A stretch of 64,000 bases of DNA from contig CAWIGP010000009.1 in the NCBI GenBank assembly GCA_963835735.1, positions 424,804 to 488,803 on the forward strand, given 5' to 3'. Position 1 is the stretch's first letter, and the number at the start of each line of letters is the position of its first letter. The stretch is from DASQMT01 sp963835735 (GTDB lineage: Bacteria > Actinomycetota > Thermoleophilia > Solirubrobacterales > Solirubrobacteraceae). The notes beneath the pieces are model-generated. The model was not told where the DNA came from, searched no databases, and worked only from the letters and a program-made list of their open reading frames with translations. A program made the position numbers and the translations under genes. This document shows positions 25,935 through 35,077 of this stretch, piece after piece.

Positions 25935-26867
25935 CTACGCCTCCGGACCGGGCACTGCGGGCCACGGCTCGTGGACGAGGAGCATCCCGCGTTGGCGGAA
26001 TGAGGCTGTGGCCGCTGGACCGGTGAGGTAGTTCAGGAATGCGGTGACGATCGGGCGCACCCCGCGCAGACGCCGCAGCGTCACGAACGAGATCGGGTAG
26101 GCGTCGGGGTGTGACAGGGCGCCTATCGACGCGTCGCTCGGCGCCGCTCCGCCGATCGGGACCGCGCAGGTCGTGTGCTGGAACGTACGGGCGCGCGACC
26201 AGCTCGTGACAGCAGCGACGGCGAGGTTTCCCGCGGCGGCCTCGGAAAGGCCGCCGTCGGGCGCCGCTCTCGCTCCATTGGGCAGTTGCCAGCCGGCGCC
26301 GAAGCGCGGCTCGACGGACCGTTCGGGACCGGTGCCCGCTCGGCGCAACGCGATCGCGTCGCCGCTCGGCGGGGTCGGAACGCCGGCTGCCGACCAGGTG
26401 CGGATCGTTCCCGCGGCGATCCCTCGCGCGACTGCGCGGGAAACCCCCGAGGCGCAGGCCGGATGCCCGCGTTGCACCGCCAGCACGTCGGCGTCGCGGC
26501 CGAGGTCCGCGCGGACCCGCACGTGGCGACCCTCGGCGTCGGTGAGCGGGCGGTCGAGGAAGATTCCCTGCGGGCTCGGGTAGCGCCGCCCGCGGATCAT
26601 GTTTCTCAGGTAGATGCCGGCCGACGGCCCCACCACGGCGGCGGCGTTGCCGAAGACGTACCGGTACGTCCGCCCGCCGGCGCGGACTTTGATCGGCACG
26701 AGGCGCTGCCCGTGCGGGTGGATGGCGAACGTGGTCGGCGTGAAGCCGATGAGGTGGTCGACCCGGCTCGGTATCACCGAGTTGAAGCCCGCGTCCTCGA
26801 CCCGCTGCGCGGACGCCGTGGCGGGCACGAGCAGCAAGGCACAGACGACGAGAACAACGTAACGCAC
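25935..26867 (-). CDS. Exported phosphate-type solute-binding-like protein
   Basis: 310 aa with a signal peptide (RYVVLVVCALLLVPATASA). The fold looks like a PstS/type II periplasmic-binding protein: VLAVQRGHPACASGVSRAVARGIAAGTIRTWS, then LRRAGTGPERSVEPRFG and the C-terminal hinge segment HPDAYPISFVTLRR, AFLNYLTGPAATASFRQRGML. No transporter genes lie next to it, so it is either an orphan receptor or a surface protein using the fold for something else. GTG 26867 is chosen; TTG 26870 is also possible. Confidence 0.75.
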   Translation of the reverse strand: MRYVVLVVCALLLVPATASAQRVEDAGFNSVIPSRVDHLIGFTPTTFAIHPHGQRLVPIKVRAGGRTYRYVFGNAAAVVGPSAGIYLRNMIRGRRYPSPQGIFLDRPLTDAEGRHVRVRADLGRDADVLAVQRGHPACASGVSRAVARGIAAGTIRTWSAAGVPTPPSGDAIALRRAGTGPERSVEPRFGAGWQLPNGARAAPDGGLSEAAAGNLAVAAVTSWSRARTFQHTTCAVPIGGAAPSDASIGALSHPDAYPISFVTLRRLRGVRPIVTAFLNYLTGPAATASFRQRGMLLVHEPWPAVPGPEA

Positions 26868-27130
26868 CAAATTAGTAGAACAGCGGTCTGCGCCGGCGTC
26901 AACGACACGCCCGGCTAGTCAAGGGGGTCGCGGAGGCGGGCGCTCGCGAAAGAGTAGGGGTCGCTCCCCATACCCCGTCGCTCGCGCCGCGGGAATGCTG
27001 CCGTGCCATAGCTAAGACCACCCCCATTGTCCCCCTGCTCGCGCATCGCCGCGCGAGCGTCGCGCTGTGGCTGCGCCGAGCAGCCGCGCGAGGGCCACTG
27101 CATCGGCGGACCCGCGCCGCGCTGCTCGCC

Positions 27131-28984
27131 ATGGGGGCGTTCCTGTTGTTGCCGGCCGGGGTTGCGTGGGCGCTCGGCGAGCTCTCCCAGAAGCCCGGGA
27201 CGGCCGGCTGTGTCTCGGAGACCGGCACCGGCGGTCTTTGCCAGAACGGGAGGGCGCTCGAGACTCCGTTGGGCGTCGCCGCCAGCCCGGATGGCAGGAA
27301 CCTCTACGTCGCCTCCGCCGTGTCGGACGCGGTGGCGGTCTTCGACCGCGATCCGGCGACCGGGGTGCTGGCCCAGAAGCCGGGCACAGCCGGCTGTATT
27401 TCGGAAGACGGGACGGGCGGCCTCTGTCAGTCCGGCACGGCGCTCGACGACGCCGCCGATGTCGCCGTGAGCCCGGACGGCAAGAGCGTCTACATCGCCG
27501 CCGACCGGTCCAGCGCGGTGGCGGTCTTCGACCGCGACCCGGCGACAGGCGCGCTGTCCCAGAAGCCGGGCGTGGCCGGCTGTGTCTCTGAGGATGGGAC
27601 GGGCGGCCTCTGCCAGGACGGCACCGCGCTCAGCCGTGCCAACAACCTCGTCGTGAGCCCGGACGGCAAGAGCGTCTATGCAGGCTCGCGCGGCTCGGGT
27701 GCGGTGGCCGTGTTCGACCGCGACACAGCGACCGGGGCGTTGGCCCAGAAGCCGGGCACCGCCGGCTGCGTCTCCGAGGACGGGACGGGCGGTCTCTGCC
27801 AGAACGGCACGGCGCTCACCGGCACCTTCGGCATCGCCGCGAGCCCGGATGCCAAGAGCGTCTACTCCGCCTCCCAATCCCTCGATGCGGTGGCGATCTT
27901 CGACCGCGACCCGGCGACCGGCGCGTTGACCCAGAAGGAAGGCATGGCCGGCTGCATCTCTGAGGACGGGACCGGCGGCGCCTGCCAGAACGGCACAGCG
28001 CTCGACGGCGCCGTCGCCGTCGACTCCAGCCCCGACGGCCAGAGCGTCTACAGCGCCTCCGTCGAATCCGACGCGGTGGCGGTCTTCGACCGCGACCCGG
28101 CGACCGGCACATTGACCCAGAAGCCAGGCACAGCGGGCTGCGTCTCCGAGGACGGCACCGGCGGTGCCTGCACGAACGGCACCGCGCTCGACGGTGCCGT
28201 GGGCGTCGCCACGAGCCGGGACGGTCAGAGCGTCTACATCGCCTCTAGCGTCTCTGACGCGGTGGCCGTCTTCGACCGCGATCCGACGACATCGGTGCTG
28301 ACGCAGAAGCCGGGCGCGGCCTGCGTGTCGGAAGAGGGCGTGGGCGCCTGCCAGGAAGGGACCGCGCTCGATGGCGCCGCCGGCGTGGTGGCGAGTCCCG
28401 ACGGCAACAGCGTCTACGTCACCTCAGCGTTCTCCAACTCGGTTACGGTCTTCGACCGGGCCACCCCATCGACGTCGTCCCCCTCGCGGCCTACGCAGCC
28501 GGCGCCCCCGCCCCCGGCGCCCCCGAGGCCGCCGCCCGACACCCTCGCCCCGGCAGTGGCCCGTTTCAGGCTCGCCCCGGAGCGCTTCCGCGTCGCCCGT
28601 GGGGCGGCCCCGGTCAGCGCCGGCGCCGCGCTGACATCGCGCCGCCGCCCAGCCCGCCGCGGCTCGACCTTTCGCTTCTCACTCTCCGAGCCGGCGGACA
28701 CGAGCATCGTGGTCGAGCGCGCCCTTCCCGGGCGGAAGGTCGGCAAGCGCTGCCAGGCCCCCACCCGCAAACTGCGACAACGTCGCCGCTGCACCCGGTA
28801 CCAGCGGGCCGGAAGCCTCACCCGGCGGAACACCCCCGCGGGGGCGAACGCGATCCCCTTCAGCGGCCGCATCGGCAGACGCGCGCTCGCGGCCGGCGAC
28901 TACCGAGCCACGATCACCGCCACCGACCCAGCCGGCAACCACTCGAAAGCCAAACGTGCCCCCTTGACGATCGTGAGCCGCTAG
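27131..28984 (+). CDS. Secreted seven-bladed beta-propeller (lactonase-like repeats)
   Basis: 617 aa from ATG 27131. A hydrophobic leader (GAFLLLPAGVAWA) is followed by seven repeats of 62 residues (the last shorter), each of the form LxQKPGTAGCVSEDGTGG, CQNGTALDG, VAVSPDGKSVYVAS, DAVAVFDRDPATG. Every blade carries two Cys. A Pro-rich linker leads to a basic C-terminal domain (GKRCQAP, RCTRYQRAGSL, PFSGRIGRRALAAGDYRATITATDPAGNHS) of a kind common in Solirubrobacterales secreted proteins. No enzyme active site is evident. The leader lacks a positive N-region, so the true start may be an earlier non-ATG codon. Confidence 0.85.
   Translation: MGAFLLLPAGVAWALGELSQKPGTAGCVSETGTGGLCQNGRALETPLGVAASPDGRNLYVASAVSDAVAVFDRDPATGVLAQKPGTAGCISEDGTGGLCQSGTALDDAADVAVSPDGKSVYIAADRSSAVAVFDRDPATGALSQKPGVAGCVSEDGTGGLCQDGTALSRANNLVVSPDGKSVYAGSRGSGAVAVFDRDTATGALAQKPGTAGCVSEDGTGGLCQNGTALTGTFGIAASPDAKSVYSASQSLDAVAIFDRDPATGALTQKEGMAGCISEDGTGGACQNGTALDGAVAVDSSPDGQSVYSASVESDAVAVFDRDPATGTLTQKPGTAGCVSEDGTGGACTNGTALDGAVGVATSRDGQSVYIASSVSDAVAVFDRDPTTSVLTQKPGAACVSEEGVGACQEGTALDGAAGVVASPDGNSVYVTSAFSNSVTVFDRATPSTSSPSRPTQPAPPPPAPPRPPPDTLAPAVARFRLAPERFRVARGAAPVSAGAALTSRRRPARRGSTFRFSLSEPADTSIVVERALPGRKVGKRCQAPTRKLRQRRRCTRYQRAGSLTRRNTPAGANAIPFSGRIGRRALAAGDYRATITATDPAGNHSKAKRAPLTIVSR
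27182..28475 (+). repeat. Seven tandem 186-bp coding repeats (propeller blades)
   Basis: The blades of the propeller gene repeat at a 186-bp (62-codon) period: blade 1 starts at CTG 27182 and blade 2 at CTG 27368. DNA similarity between blades is high at QKPGTAGC and VFDRDPATG, so recombination between blades is possible. Confidence 0.85.
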
Positions 28985-29037
28985 TGATGCGTGGTCGGAT
29001 CGGGAGCCCATCACCTGCGACGCTCGGGGAGGGGTCC

Positions 29038-31845
29038 CTACCCTTCTGCGAGCGCGCCCGGTAGTTCCTCGCGCGCGCCCACGCCGAGCTTGCGGTAGGC
29101 GGCCGTGAGGTGCTTCTCGACGGTCTTCTGGCTCACGTACAGCGCGTGGGCGATCTCGCGGTTGGAGCGTCCGTCGGCGGCCATCGTCGCGACGCGCCGC
29201 TCGTTCGTGGTGAGGGCGTCGGCGCCGGTGAGTCGTGGCCGGCGCGGCCGCGCGCCGGCGATCAGCAGCTCGGTGCGGGCGCGCTCGGCGAGCGGCGTGG
29301 CGCCGCAGCGGATCGCGAGATCGAGCGCCTCGCGGAGCGGTTCGCGGGCCTCGGCGATGCGGCGGCGGTGCCGGAGCGCGACACCGAGGTCGGCGAGCGC
29401 TCGGGCGTGCTCGAGCCGGGCCGGTGAGGCGGCCAGCACGCGCACCGCCTCGTTGAGATGATCGAGGTCGTGTTCGATCGCGCCGAGCGTGCGCACCGCG
29501 ATCCCGATAGCTCGCGCGGCGCCGAACCGGCGGGCGAGCTCGAGCTCCTCCTGCGCGAGCTCGAGCGCGGCATCCGGTTGCCCGAGCGCGGCGTGGGCGA
29601 GGGCGGCCTGCGAGCGCCAGTCCACGGCGGCGGGGTTCGGCTCGCGCATCACCTGCTGGCGCCGTCCGACCTCGAGCAGGTCGGCGAGCGCGGCGCTCGG
29701 GTCACCCTGCACGAGCCGGAGCCGGGCACGCGCGTTCAGTACCAGCGTGCCGCTGTAGGCGTCGCCGATCGCCTCCGGCGGGCCGTGCGCGTCGGCGGTT
29801 TCGAGCGCCGCCTCGGCAGCCCCGAACTCACCGCGCTCCGCGAGCGCCTGTACGAGCGCCGCGGTCGACCCGAGCACGCTCAACCGGCCGGCGTGCGCAT
29901 AGGCGCTGAGCGCGGCCTCGGCGTCGGCCACGGCATCGCGGAGCGCACCGACGCGGAAGCGGACGTCGGAGCGGAACGCCAGCACCGGCCCCACGCGGTA
30001 GTTCGCCCGGTGCCGACGGGCCTCGTCCACCGTCGCCGAGAGAATGCGGTCCGCTTCGGTGAGGCGGTCGGCTACCGTCAGGGAGCGGACCGCGAACGCG
30101 ACCACGACGGCCAGGATCGGATCGGCCCTCAGTCCCTCGATCGCCCGCTCCGCCAGGGCCGCCGCGCGCTCCGCCGACTCACCGGCCATCGTCAGCTCGG
30201 TGGCGGCGACCGTGAGCTCCATCGCGCCGTCGAGCTCGCCGGCCTCGACCCGCTCGCGCAGCCGAGCAGCGCGATCGAAGGTCGCGCGACGAGAGCCCAG
30301 GGCGAAGCGCGCCATGCTGACCATGTGAGCCTCGATGTGCAGGGCCAGCGCGGGGCTTGCGTCGGGGCTGGCGGCGAGAGCGCGCTCGACGATCTCCACC
30401 GATTGCGACGGGTCGTTCATGCCGACGATCGCCGCGAGCGTGCGTGCCGCATAGAGCCGTGCGACGGTGTCCTGCGTCGTCTCGACGCCCCGCCGCAGGT
30501 GTTCGATCGCCGGCTCCCGATCTAGCGTGAGCGACTCCGCCAGCCCGAGCTCCAGTAATACGGCCGGGCGGGTGTCGGGCGAAGGCGGCTCCTCCAGTGC
30601 GCGCCGCAGGTACGTGACCGACGCGTCGGGCGCGCCGCGCGGCGCGGCCTCGTGAGCGGCGCCGCGGAGCCTGTCGCATACCCAGTCGGAGCCGTGCGGC
30701 TCGGTCGCGAGCAGGTGAGCGGCCACGCGCTCCCGTGGCGCGTCGTCTTCGGCCAGGATGTGCGCCGCGCGTTTGTGGCCGGCCGAGCGCGCGGCCGGCG
30801 AGAGCTGCTCGTGGACCGCGCTGCGGATGATCGGGTGCACGAACCGAAGCTCGCGGGTGTCCGCAAGGATGCGGCCCGCCCGGAGCGCGTCCGCGGCCTC
30901 GGCGGCGTCCTGGTCCGCGAGATCCGCGAGCGCCGCCGCATGCCGCAGCAGCCCGCCGTCACCCACGATTGCCACTGCACCCGCGAGCCGCTGAGCCGGC
31001 GACGGAAAGCGGGTCAGCCGCGCGCGGACCGACGCGACGACTCCGTCGGGCGCCGCGTCGAGCACATCGGCCGCGCGCTCCGGCCCGGCCTCCCGCAGAG
31101 CACCCGCGAGCTCACGCAGGAAGAACGGGTTCCCGCCCGTCAGCATGTGGCAGCTTCGGCACAGCGGCGGCAACGCGCCGGGAACGGCGGCGCGCACGAG
31201 CTCCGCCGACGCTCCGTCGGTCAGCGCCGGCGGGCGCAGTAACGCGGGAGCGCCACTTTCGGCCAGCATGTCCGCGACCGCGGCGCCGCCCGGCTCGCCG
31301 AGCGGCCGCGCGGCGACCAACAACAACACAGGGACCCGGCTCAGCCGGTTCCCGAGGTACGCGAGGAAGCGCAACGACGCGCCGTCCGCCCAGTGCGCAT
31401 CGTCGACCAGTAACGCCAGCGGCCGGCGGCGAGCAAGATTGGCGGTGAGGTGATAGAGGCCGTGCAGGGCGACGAACGCTCCCTCCGGCCCGAACGGCAG
31501 CTGCGGGCGCTCGGCCAGCCGACCGTCGAGCAGCGTCGCGGCATGACGCGCGGCGCCCTTGAAGTCGCTGTCCTGGACGGTGGGCTCGAGCAACTGCCGC
31601 ACGACGCCGAAACCGAATGCCCGCTCGAGCTCGGTTCCCCGCGCCGCAAGCGGCGTCAACCCAGCCTCGCGGGCGTGGATGCAGGCCGCTGCGACGAGCG
31701 CGGTCTTGCCGATCCCCGCCGGGCCCTCGACGACGATGGCACGCCCCTCGCCGCCGGCCACCGCCTCGCTGCCCGCCCGGATCGCGCCGAGCTCGTCACT
31801 CCGCTCGAGGAGCTCGCCCAGCTCGCGTTCTGCCATCGTGCCCAT
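29038..31845 (-). CDS. Large LuxR-family (LAL) ATP-binding regulator
   Basis: 935 aa. The AAA domain has Walker A GPAGIGKT at 41-48 and a Walker B-like LLVDDAHWAD, followed by GGNPFFLRELAG. A long helical TPR-like middle region (about 400-850) contains repeated ALxxA segments. The C-terminus carries a LuxR HTH: LTTNERRVATMAADGRSNREIAHALYVSQKTVEKHLTAAYRKLGV. LAL regulators bind ATP and a ligand, often a sugar, through the helical region. It converges on the propeller gene, 53 bp from its stop. Confidence 0.93.
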   Translation of the reverse strand: MGTMAERELGELLERSDELGAIRAGSEAVAGGEGRAIVVEGPAGIGKTALVAAACIHAREAGLTPLAARGTELERAFGFGVVRQLLEPTVQDSDFKGAARHAATLLDGRLAERPQLPFGPEGAFVALHGLYHLTANLARRRPLALLVDDAHWADGASLRFLAYLGNRLSRVPVLLLVAARPLGEPGGAAVADMLAESGAPALLRPPALTDGASAELVRAAVPGALPPLCRSCHMLTGGNPFFLRELAGALREAGPERAADVLDAAPDGVVASVRARLTRFPSPAQRLAGAVAIVGDGGLLRHAAALADLADQDAAEAADALRAGRILADTRELRFVHPIIRSAVHEQLSPAARSAGHKRAAHILAEDDAPRERVAAHLLATEPHGSDWVCDRLRGAAHEAAPRGAPDASVTYLRRALEEPPSPDTRPAVLLELGLAESLTLDREPAIEHLRRGVETTQDTVARLYAARTLAAIVGMNDPSQSVEIVERALAASPDASPALALHIEAHMVSMARFALGSRRATFDRAARLRERVEAGELDGAMELTVAATELTMAGESAERAAALAERAIEGLRADPILAVVVAFAVRSLTVADRLTEADRILSATVDEARRHRANYRVGPVLAFRSDVRFRVGALRDAVADAEAALSAYAHAGRLSVLGSTAALVQALAERGEFGAAEAALETADAHGPPEAIGDAYSGTLVLNARARLRLVQGDPSAALADLLEVGRRQQVMREPNPAAVDWRSQAALAHAALGQPDAALELAQEELELARRFGAARAIGIAVRTLGAIEHDLDHLNEAVRVLAASPARLEHARALADLGVALRHRRRIAEAREPLREALDLAIRCGATPLAERARTELLIAGARPRRPRLTGADALTTNERRVATMAADGRSNREIAHALYVSQKTVEKHLTAAYRKLGVGAREELPGALAEG

Positions 31846-31911
31846 CGCTGCGGTCCAGCGCTCCAGCGGACTCTATAGGGACGTCAAGTACCGATGGATC
31901 CCGTCTGCGCC

Positions 31912-32622
31912 TCAGCTCAGCTCGGCGGCGAGCCGCCGCGTCAGCGTGGCGGTCAACTGGTGGCGCAGGTTCGCGTCGAACGCAGAGAACGCGTCCCCCA
32001 GCGCCAGCAGGGCGACGCCGCGGCCGACGCGCACGAATAGGTAGTCCACGACGAGGTCAATGTCGACGCCTCGGGCGGTCAGTGGCAGCGTGACGCGCCC
32101 GCCGCTGCGTTCATCGCCCACGGCACGCATCCGCACGCGGGCGATCGACGGCTCGCCGACCGTAAGACGCAGATCCGAACGCTCGGAGCGCTCTTTGAGC
32201 CTCTTCGCCAGACACAACAGCGTTCGGCGCGCCGACAGTGTTGCGAACATGTCGCCGGCTTGGGCGTCGTCCCCGTACATGTAGACCGCGCTCGTGGCGG
32301 CCGGGTAGTCGCCCAGCTGGAAGTTCGGCGATTTCGCCCGACCGCTGGCCGCGGCGTACGGGCGGCGGATGCCCTTGCAGTCGGCCGACTGGTGGGCGGC
32401 GCCGTCGTGCTTCTGCCAGTGTCTCGGGAAATCACTCAGTCGCAACTGCGCCCGCCGCGCGATCGCCGTGTCGTCGGGCGGGGGAAGCGTCGCGTTCGCC
32501 GGCGCGATGCGCGAGAGGTCACTCGCGTAGCCGACGCCGCAGCCGAACACCAATGCCATCGACACGGTCACGAGCAGCAACGACCCGCCCCGGCCCGAGA
32601 ATTGCAACAACCCGCGTGACAC
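31912..32622 (-). CDS. Exported protein, possibly a PknH-like sensor domain
   Basis: 236 aa from GTG 32622. The N-terminal hydrophobic segment (SLLLVTVSMALVFGCGVG) is a signal peptide, and the Cys after FG might be a lipid anchor though the lipobox is not ideal. The mature part has helical and strand segments with DCKGIRRPY, AVYMYGDDAQAGDMFATL and VDIDLVVDYLFVRVGRGVALLALGDAFSAFD, resembling the PknH extracellular sensor family. Function unknown. It sits just upstream of the large LuxR regulator (66 bp), on the same strand, so the two may be co-expressed. Confidence 0.7.
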   Translation of the reverse strand: MSRGLLQFSGRGGSLLLVTVSMALVFGCGVGYASDLSRIAPANATLPPPDDTAIARRAQLRLSDFPRHWQKHDGAAHQSADCKGIRRPYAAASGRAKSPNFQLGDYPAATSAVYMYGDDAQAGDMFATLSARRTLLCLAKRLKERSERSDLRLTVGEPSIARVRMRAVGDERSGGRVTLPLTARGVDIDLVVDYLFVRVGRGVALLALGDAFSAFDANLRHQLTATLTRRLAAELS

Positions 32623-32894
32623 GCCATGAGCATCGTGCGCGCGTGCGCTTCGGCCTAGGCCCCCACGGGGTTGTAAGCCTCACCCCGGCGCGAGAGCGCA
32701 AGTGCGCGGACGGGTTGTAGCCCCAACCGCTCGCGATGGATTCACCCAACGGCCAGCCGTCTCCGCGGCCCGAGCCGCGAAGCGCTCGAGCCTGACCAGC
32801 TTCACCCGATAGAACAACGCATGCAGGCGCACTTCGTGCGCGCGAACGTGACCGAGCGCAGCGTCTGAGCCTCTGCCGGCAGGCCGGGTTGTCG

Positions 32895-33680
32895 CTACAG
32901 CCTGAAGCCGCCGGAGACCTCGATGTTCTCGCCGGTGATCCAGCCGCACTCGTCCGACAGGAGCGCCGCGATGACCTTGCCGACGTCCTCACCGTCGCCC
33001 AGGCGCCCCAGGGCAGTGCGATCGACCAGCGAGCCGATGACCTCGGGGAAGCGCTCGACGATCTCGTCGGAGATCATCCCCGTGCGGGTCGGTCCGGGGG
33101 CGACGGCGTTGACGCGGATGCCGCGCGTACTGAGCTCCTTGGCCAGGTAGCGGGTGAGCACGGCGAGGCCGCCCTTCATGCTCGCGTAGGCCGAGTAGCC
33201 GGCCTCAACTCCGGTCGGTAGCGCCGAGTTGCTGGTCGTGTTGACGATCGCGCTCCCGTCGGCGAGGAGGGGCAGCAGTCGCTGGGTGAGGAAGAACGGC
33301 CCTTTGAGGCTGACTCGGTGGAAGCGGTCGTAGAGCTCCTCCGTGGTGTCGGCGAACATCGCCATCTGGCCGAAGCCCGCGTTGTTGACGAGATAGTCGA
33401 ACGAGTCGCGCTGCCAGCGATCGGCCAGCTCGGTGGTCACCGTCTGCGCGAAGCCCTCGAACGATCCGCTGTCGCCGACGTCGAGCTGCACGGCGACGGC
33501 GGCGCGGCCGCGCTCCTCGATGGCGGCGACGGTCTGGTCGGCCCCGTCGGGGCTGCTGTTGTAGGTGAGGATCACGCCGCCGCCGCGCTCGGCGATCTGC
33601 AGGGCGGCGTGTCGCCCGATGCCCGAGCTTCCGCCCGTGACGACGGCGACCTTGCTGTTCTTGTGGTTGTTGTTCGGCAT
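32895..33680 (-). CDS. Short-chain dehydrogenase/reductase, classical
   Basis: 261 aa. Cofactor loop VVTGGSSGIGRHAAL, NNAGFG at 99-104, TTSNSA with the catalytic Ser (150 or 152) and Tyr165-x-x-x-Lys169 in YASMK, then VRVNAVAPGPTRTGM-like and ITGENIEVSGGFRL at the end. The triad is complete. ATG 33680 is chosen from the start of the conserved strand. It is divergent from an AraC regulator, a frequent arrangement in which the regulator controls the reductase. Confidence 0.94.
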   Translation of the reverse strand: MPNNNHKNSKVAVVTGGSSGIGRHAALQIAERGGGVILTYNSSPDGADQTVAAIEERGRAAVAVQLDVGDSGSFEGFAQTVTTELADRWQRDSFDYLVNNAGFGQMAMFADTTEELYDRFHRVSLKGPFFLTQRLLPLLADGSAIVNTTSNSALPTGVEAGYSAYASMKGGLAVLTRYLAKELSTRGIRVNAVAPGPTRTGMISDEIVERFPEVIGSLVDRTALGRLGDGEDVGKVIAALLSDECGWITGENIEVSGGFRL

Positions 33681-33723
33681 GCATGGAGCGAACCAGCCGG
33701 ATGGCCGGGAGCGTGAGAACAGA

Positions 33724-33744
33724 ACTGTCCCGTCCATGCACAGT
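33724..33744 (+). promoter_or_regulatory. Dyad in the SDR/AraC intergenic region
   Basis: ACTGT-N11-ACAGT, a perfect 5-bp dyad about 60 bp before the araC-type start and 44 bp before the SDR start. Its place between divergent genes makes it a candidate operator. Chance occurrence cannot be excluded. Confidence 0.3.
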
Positions 33745-33804
33745 CCTGCTCGATGTGAGTCCCAGCGGGGCGCCTGCATCGCTTGAGATCGGCGCACGAG
33801 ATGT

Positions 33805-34725
33805 ATGTTCCTGCTCATGGCCGCGAACGCCGATCGCCTCCTCGTAGAGCTGCGTGCCCTGATCGCCCGTCATGTGCGGCCCGACGAGACGACCGCGATC
33901 GACGGCGTCCTCCTTTCGGCCGCCACGCAGCCGGGGCAGCCGCGGGCGGCGACCACCGGGACGGTCATGGCCATCATCGCCCAAGGGTCCAAGCGCCTGG
34001 CTGTCGGCGATCGCGTCTACGACTACGGGCCCGGCCAGTACCTGGTCGCCTCGGTCGACCTGCCCATCACCGGGCACTACACCGAGGCTTCCACCGACGA
34101 GCCGGCGCTCGGGTTCGGCCTCGTCCTTCAACCTTCGGCCATCGCGTCATTGATGCTCGACGCCGACGCGTCAACACAGCCGCGCCGCACCGGGCCCGCG
34201 GCCCCGGGCCTCGGCGTCGCCGACGCCCCGCCCGAGCTCCTCGACGCCGCCGTCCGCATGCTGCGTCTACTCGACAGCCCCGGCGACCGCGACATCCTCG
34301 TCCCAATGATCAAGCGCGAACTCCTCTGGCGGCTACTCACCGGTCCGCTGGGCGAGAGCCTGCGCCAGATCGGACTGACCGACAGCACGCTCACGCATGT
34401 CAGCCGGGCGGTCCGATGGATCACCGAGCACTACAGCAAGCCGTTCCGCGTCGACGACCTCGCCCGCTCCTGCGGCATGAGCACCTCGGCGTTCCACCGC
34501 AACTTCCAAGCCGTCACCGCACTCAGCCCGATCCAGTTCCAGAAGCAGATCCGCCTGCAGAAATCGCGCCTCCTGCTCCTCACCGGGGTGGATGACGTCG
34601 CCTCTGTCGGATACCGCGTCGGCTACGACAGCACCTCACAGTTCAGCCGCGAGTACCGACGGCAGTTCGGACTCCCTCCGGGCCGCGACGCCGCTCGTCT
34701 CCGTACCGGCGCGGAATCCAGCTGA
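33805..34725 (+). CDS. AraC family transcriptional regulator
   Basis: 306 aa. An N-terminal AraC_N cupin-like domain (AIIAQGSKRLAVGDRVYDYGPGQYLVASVDLPITGHYTEAS) precedes the double HTH: SKPFRVDDLARSCGMSTSAFHRNFQAVTALSPIQFQKQIRL and VASVGYRVGYDSTSQFSREYRRQFGLPPG. Controls, by position, the divergent SDR. ATG 33805 or 33817 could be the start; the second is four codons in and equally plausible. Confidence 0.93.
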   Translation: MFLLMAANADRLLVELRALIARHVRPDETTAIDGVLLSAATQPGQPRAATTGTVMAIIAQGSKRLAVGDRVYDYGPGQYLVASVDLPITGHYTEASTDEPALGFGLVLQPSAIASLMLDADASTQPRRTGPAAPGLGVADAPPELLDAAVRMLRLLDSPGDRDILVPMIKRELLWRLLTGPLGESLRQIGLTDSTLTHVSRAVRWITEHYSKPFRVDDLARSCGMSTSAFHRNFQAVTALSPIQFQKQIRLQKSRLLLLTGVDDVASVGYRVGYDSTSQFSREYRRQFGLPPGRDAARLRTGAESS

Positions 34726-35077
34726 TCGCCGCTCACCCTATCTTCACCGCGTCGGACTGTCGTTCGACGCGTGCCGTCCGTGAGCCTCATTCGCTGGTCG
34801 GGTCCCGCCCAGCCACTGCTGCTTTGCGCGGAGGCTGTCGCGTAAACCCGCGTCACGGCGTGTTCGTTGTCGATTCGGACAATGGAACCGCGGCTGCTTC
34901 GCGTCGCCGACGCTCCAACGGAGCCTCGCGGGAGCGCTCCACCCGTTTCTAGAGCCGATTCGCGTCAACTGTCCTGTCCTGTGGTCGCGATGCGACCTCT
35001 AGGCAGGACACTCCCGCATTGGAGGACAGCCTCCGCGAGATGCGGCAGCGCCGTCTGCCCCCGGCGAGCGGTCGTGG
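34726..35077. other. Intergenic region, no feature found
   Basis: About 350 bp between the ends of the convergent AraC and DUF899 genes. No frame has a domain or a ribosome site, and I see no clear terminator hairpin or repeat. Confidence 0.5.

Noticed and set aside
27182..28475. Regular repeat that could look like a CRISPR array
   Set aside because: The period is 186 bp, the repeats are coding and in frame, and there are no short constant repeats with variable spacers.
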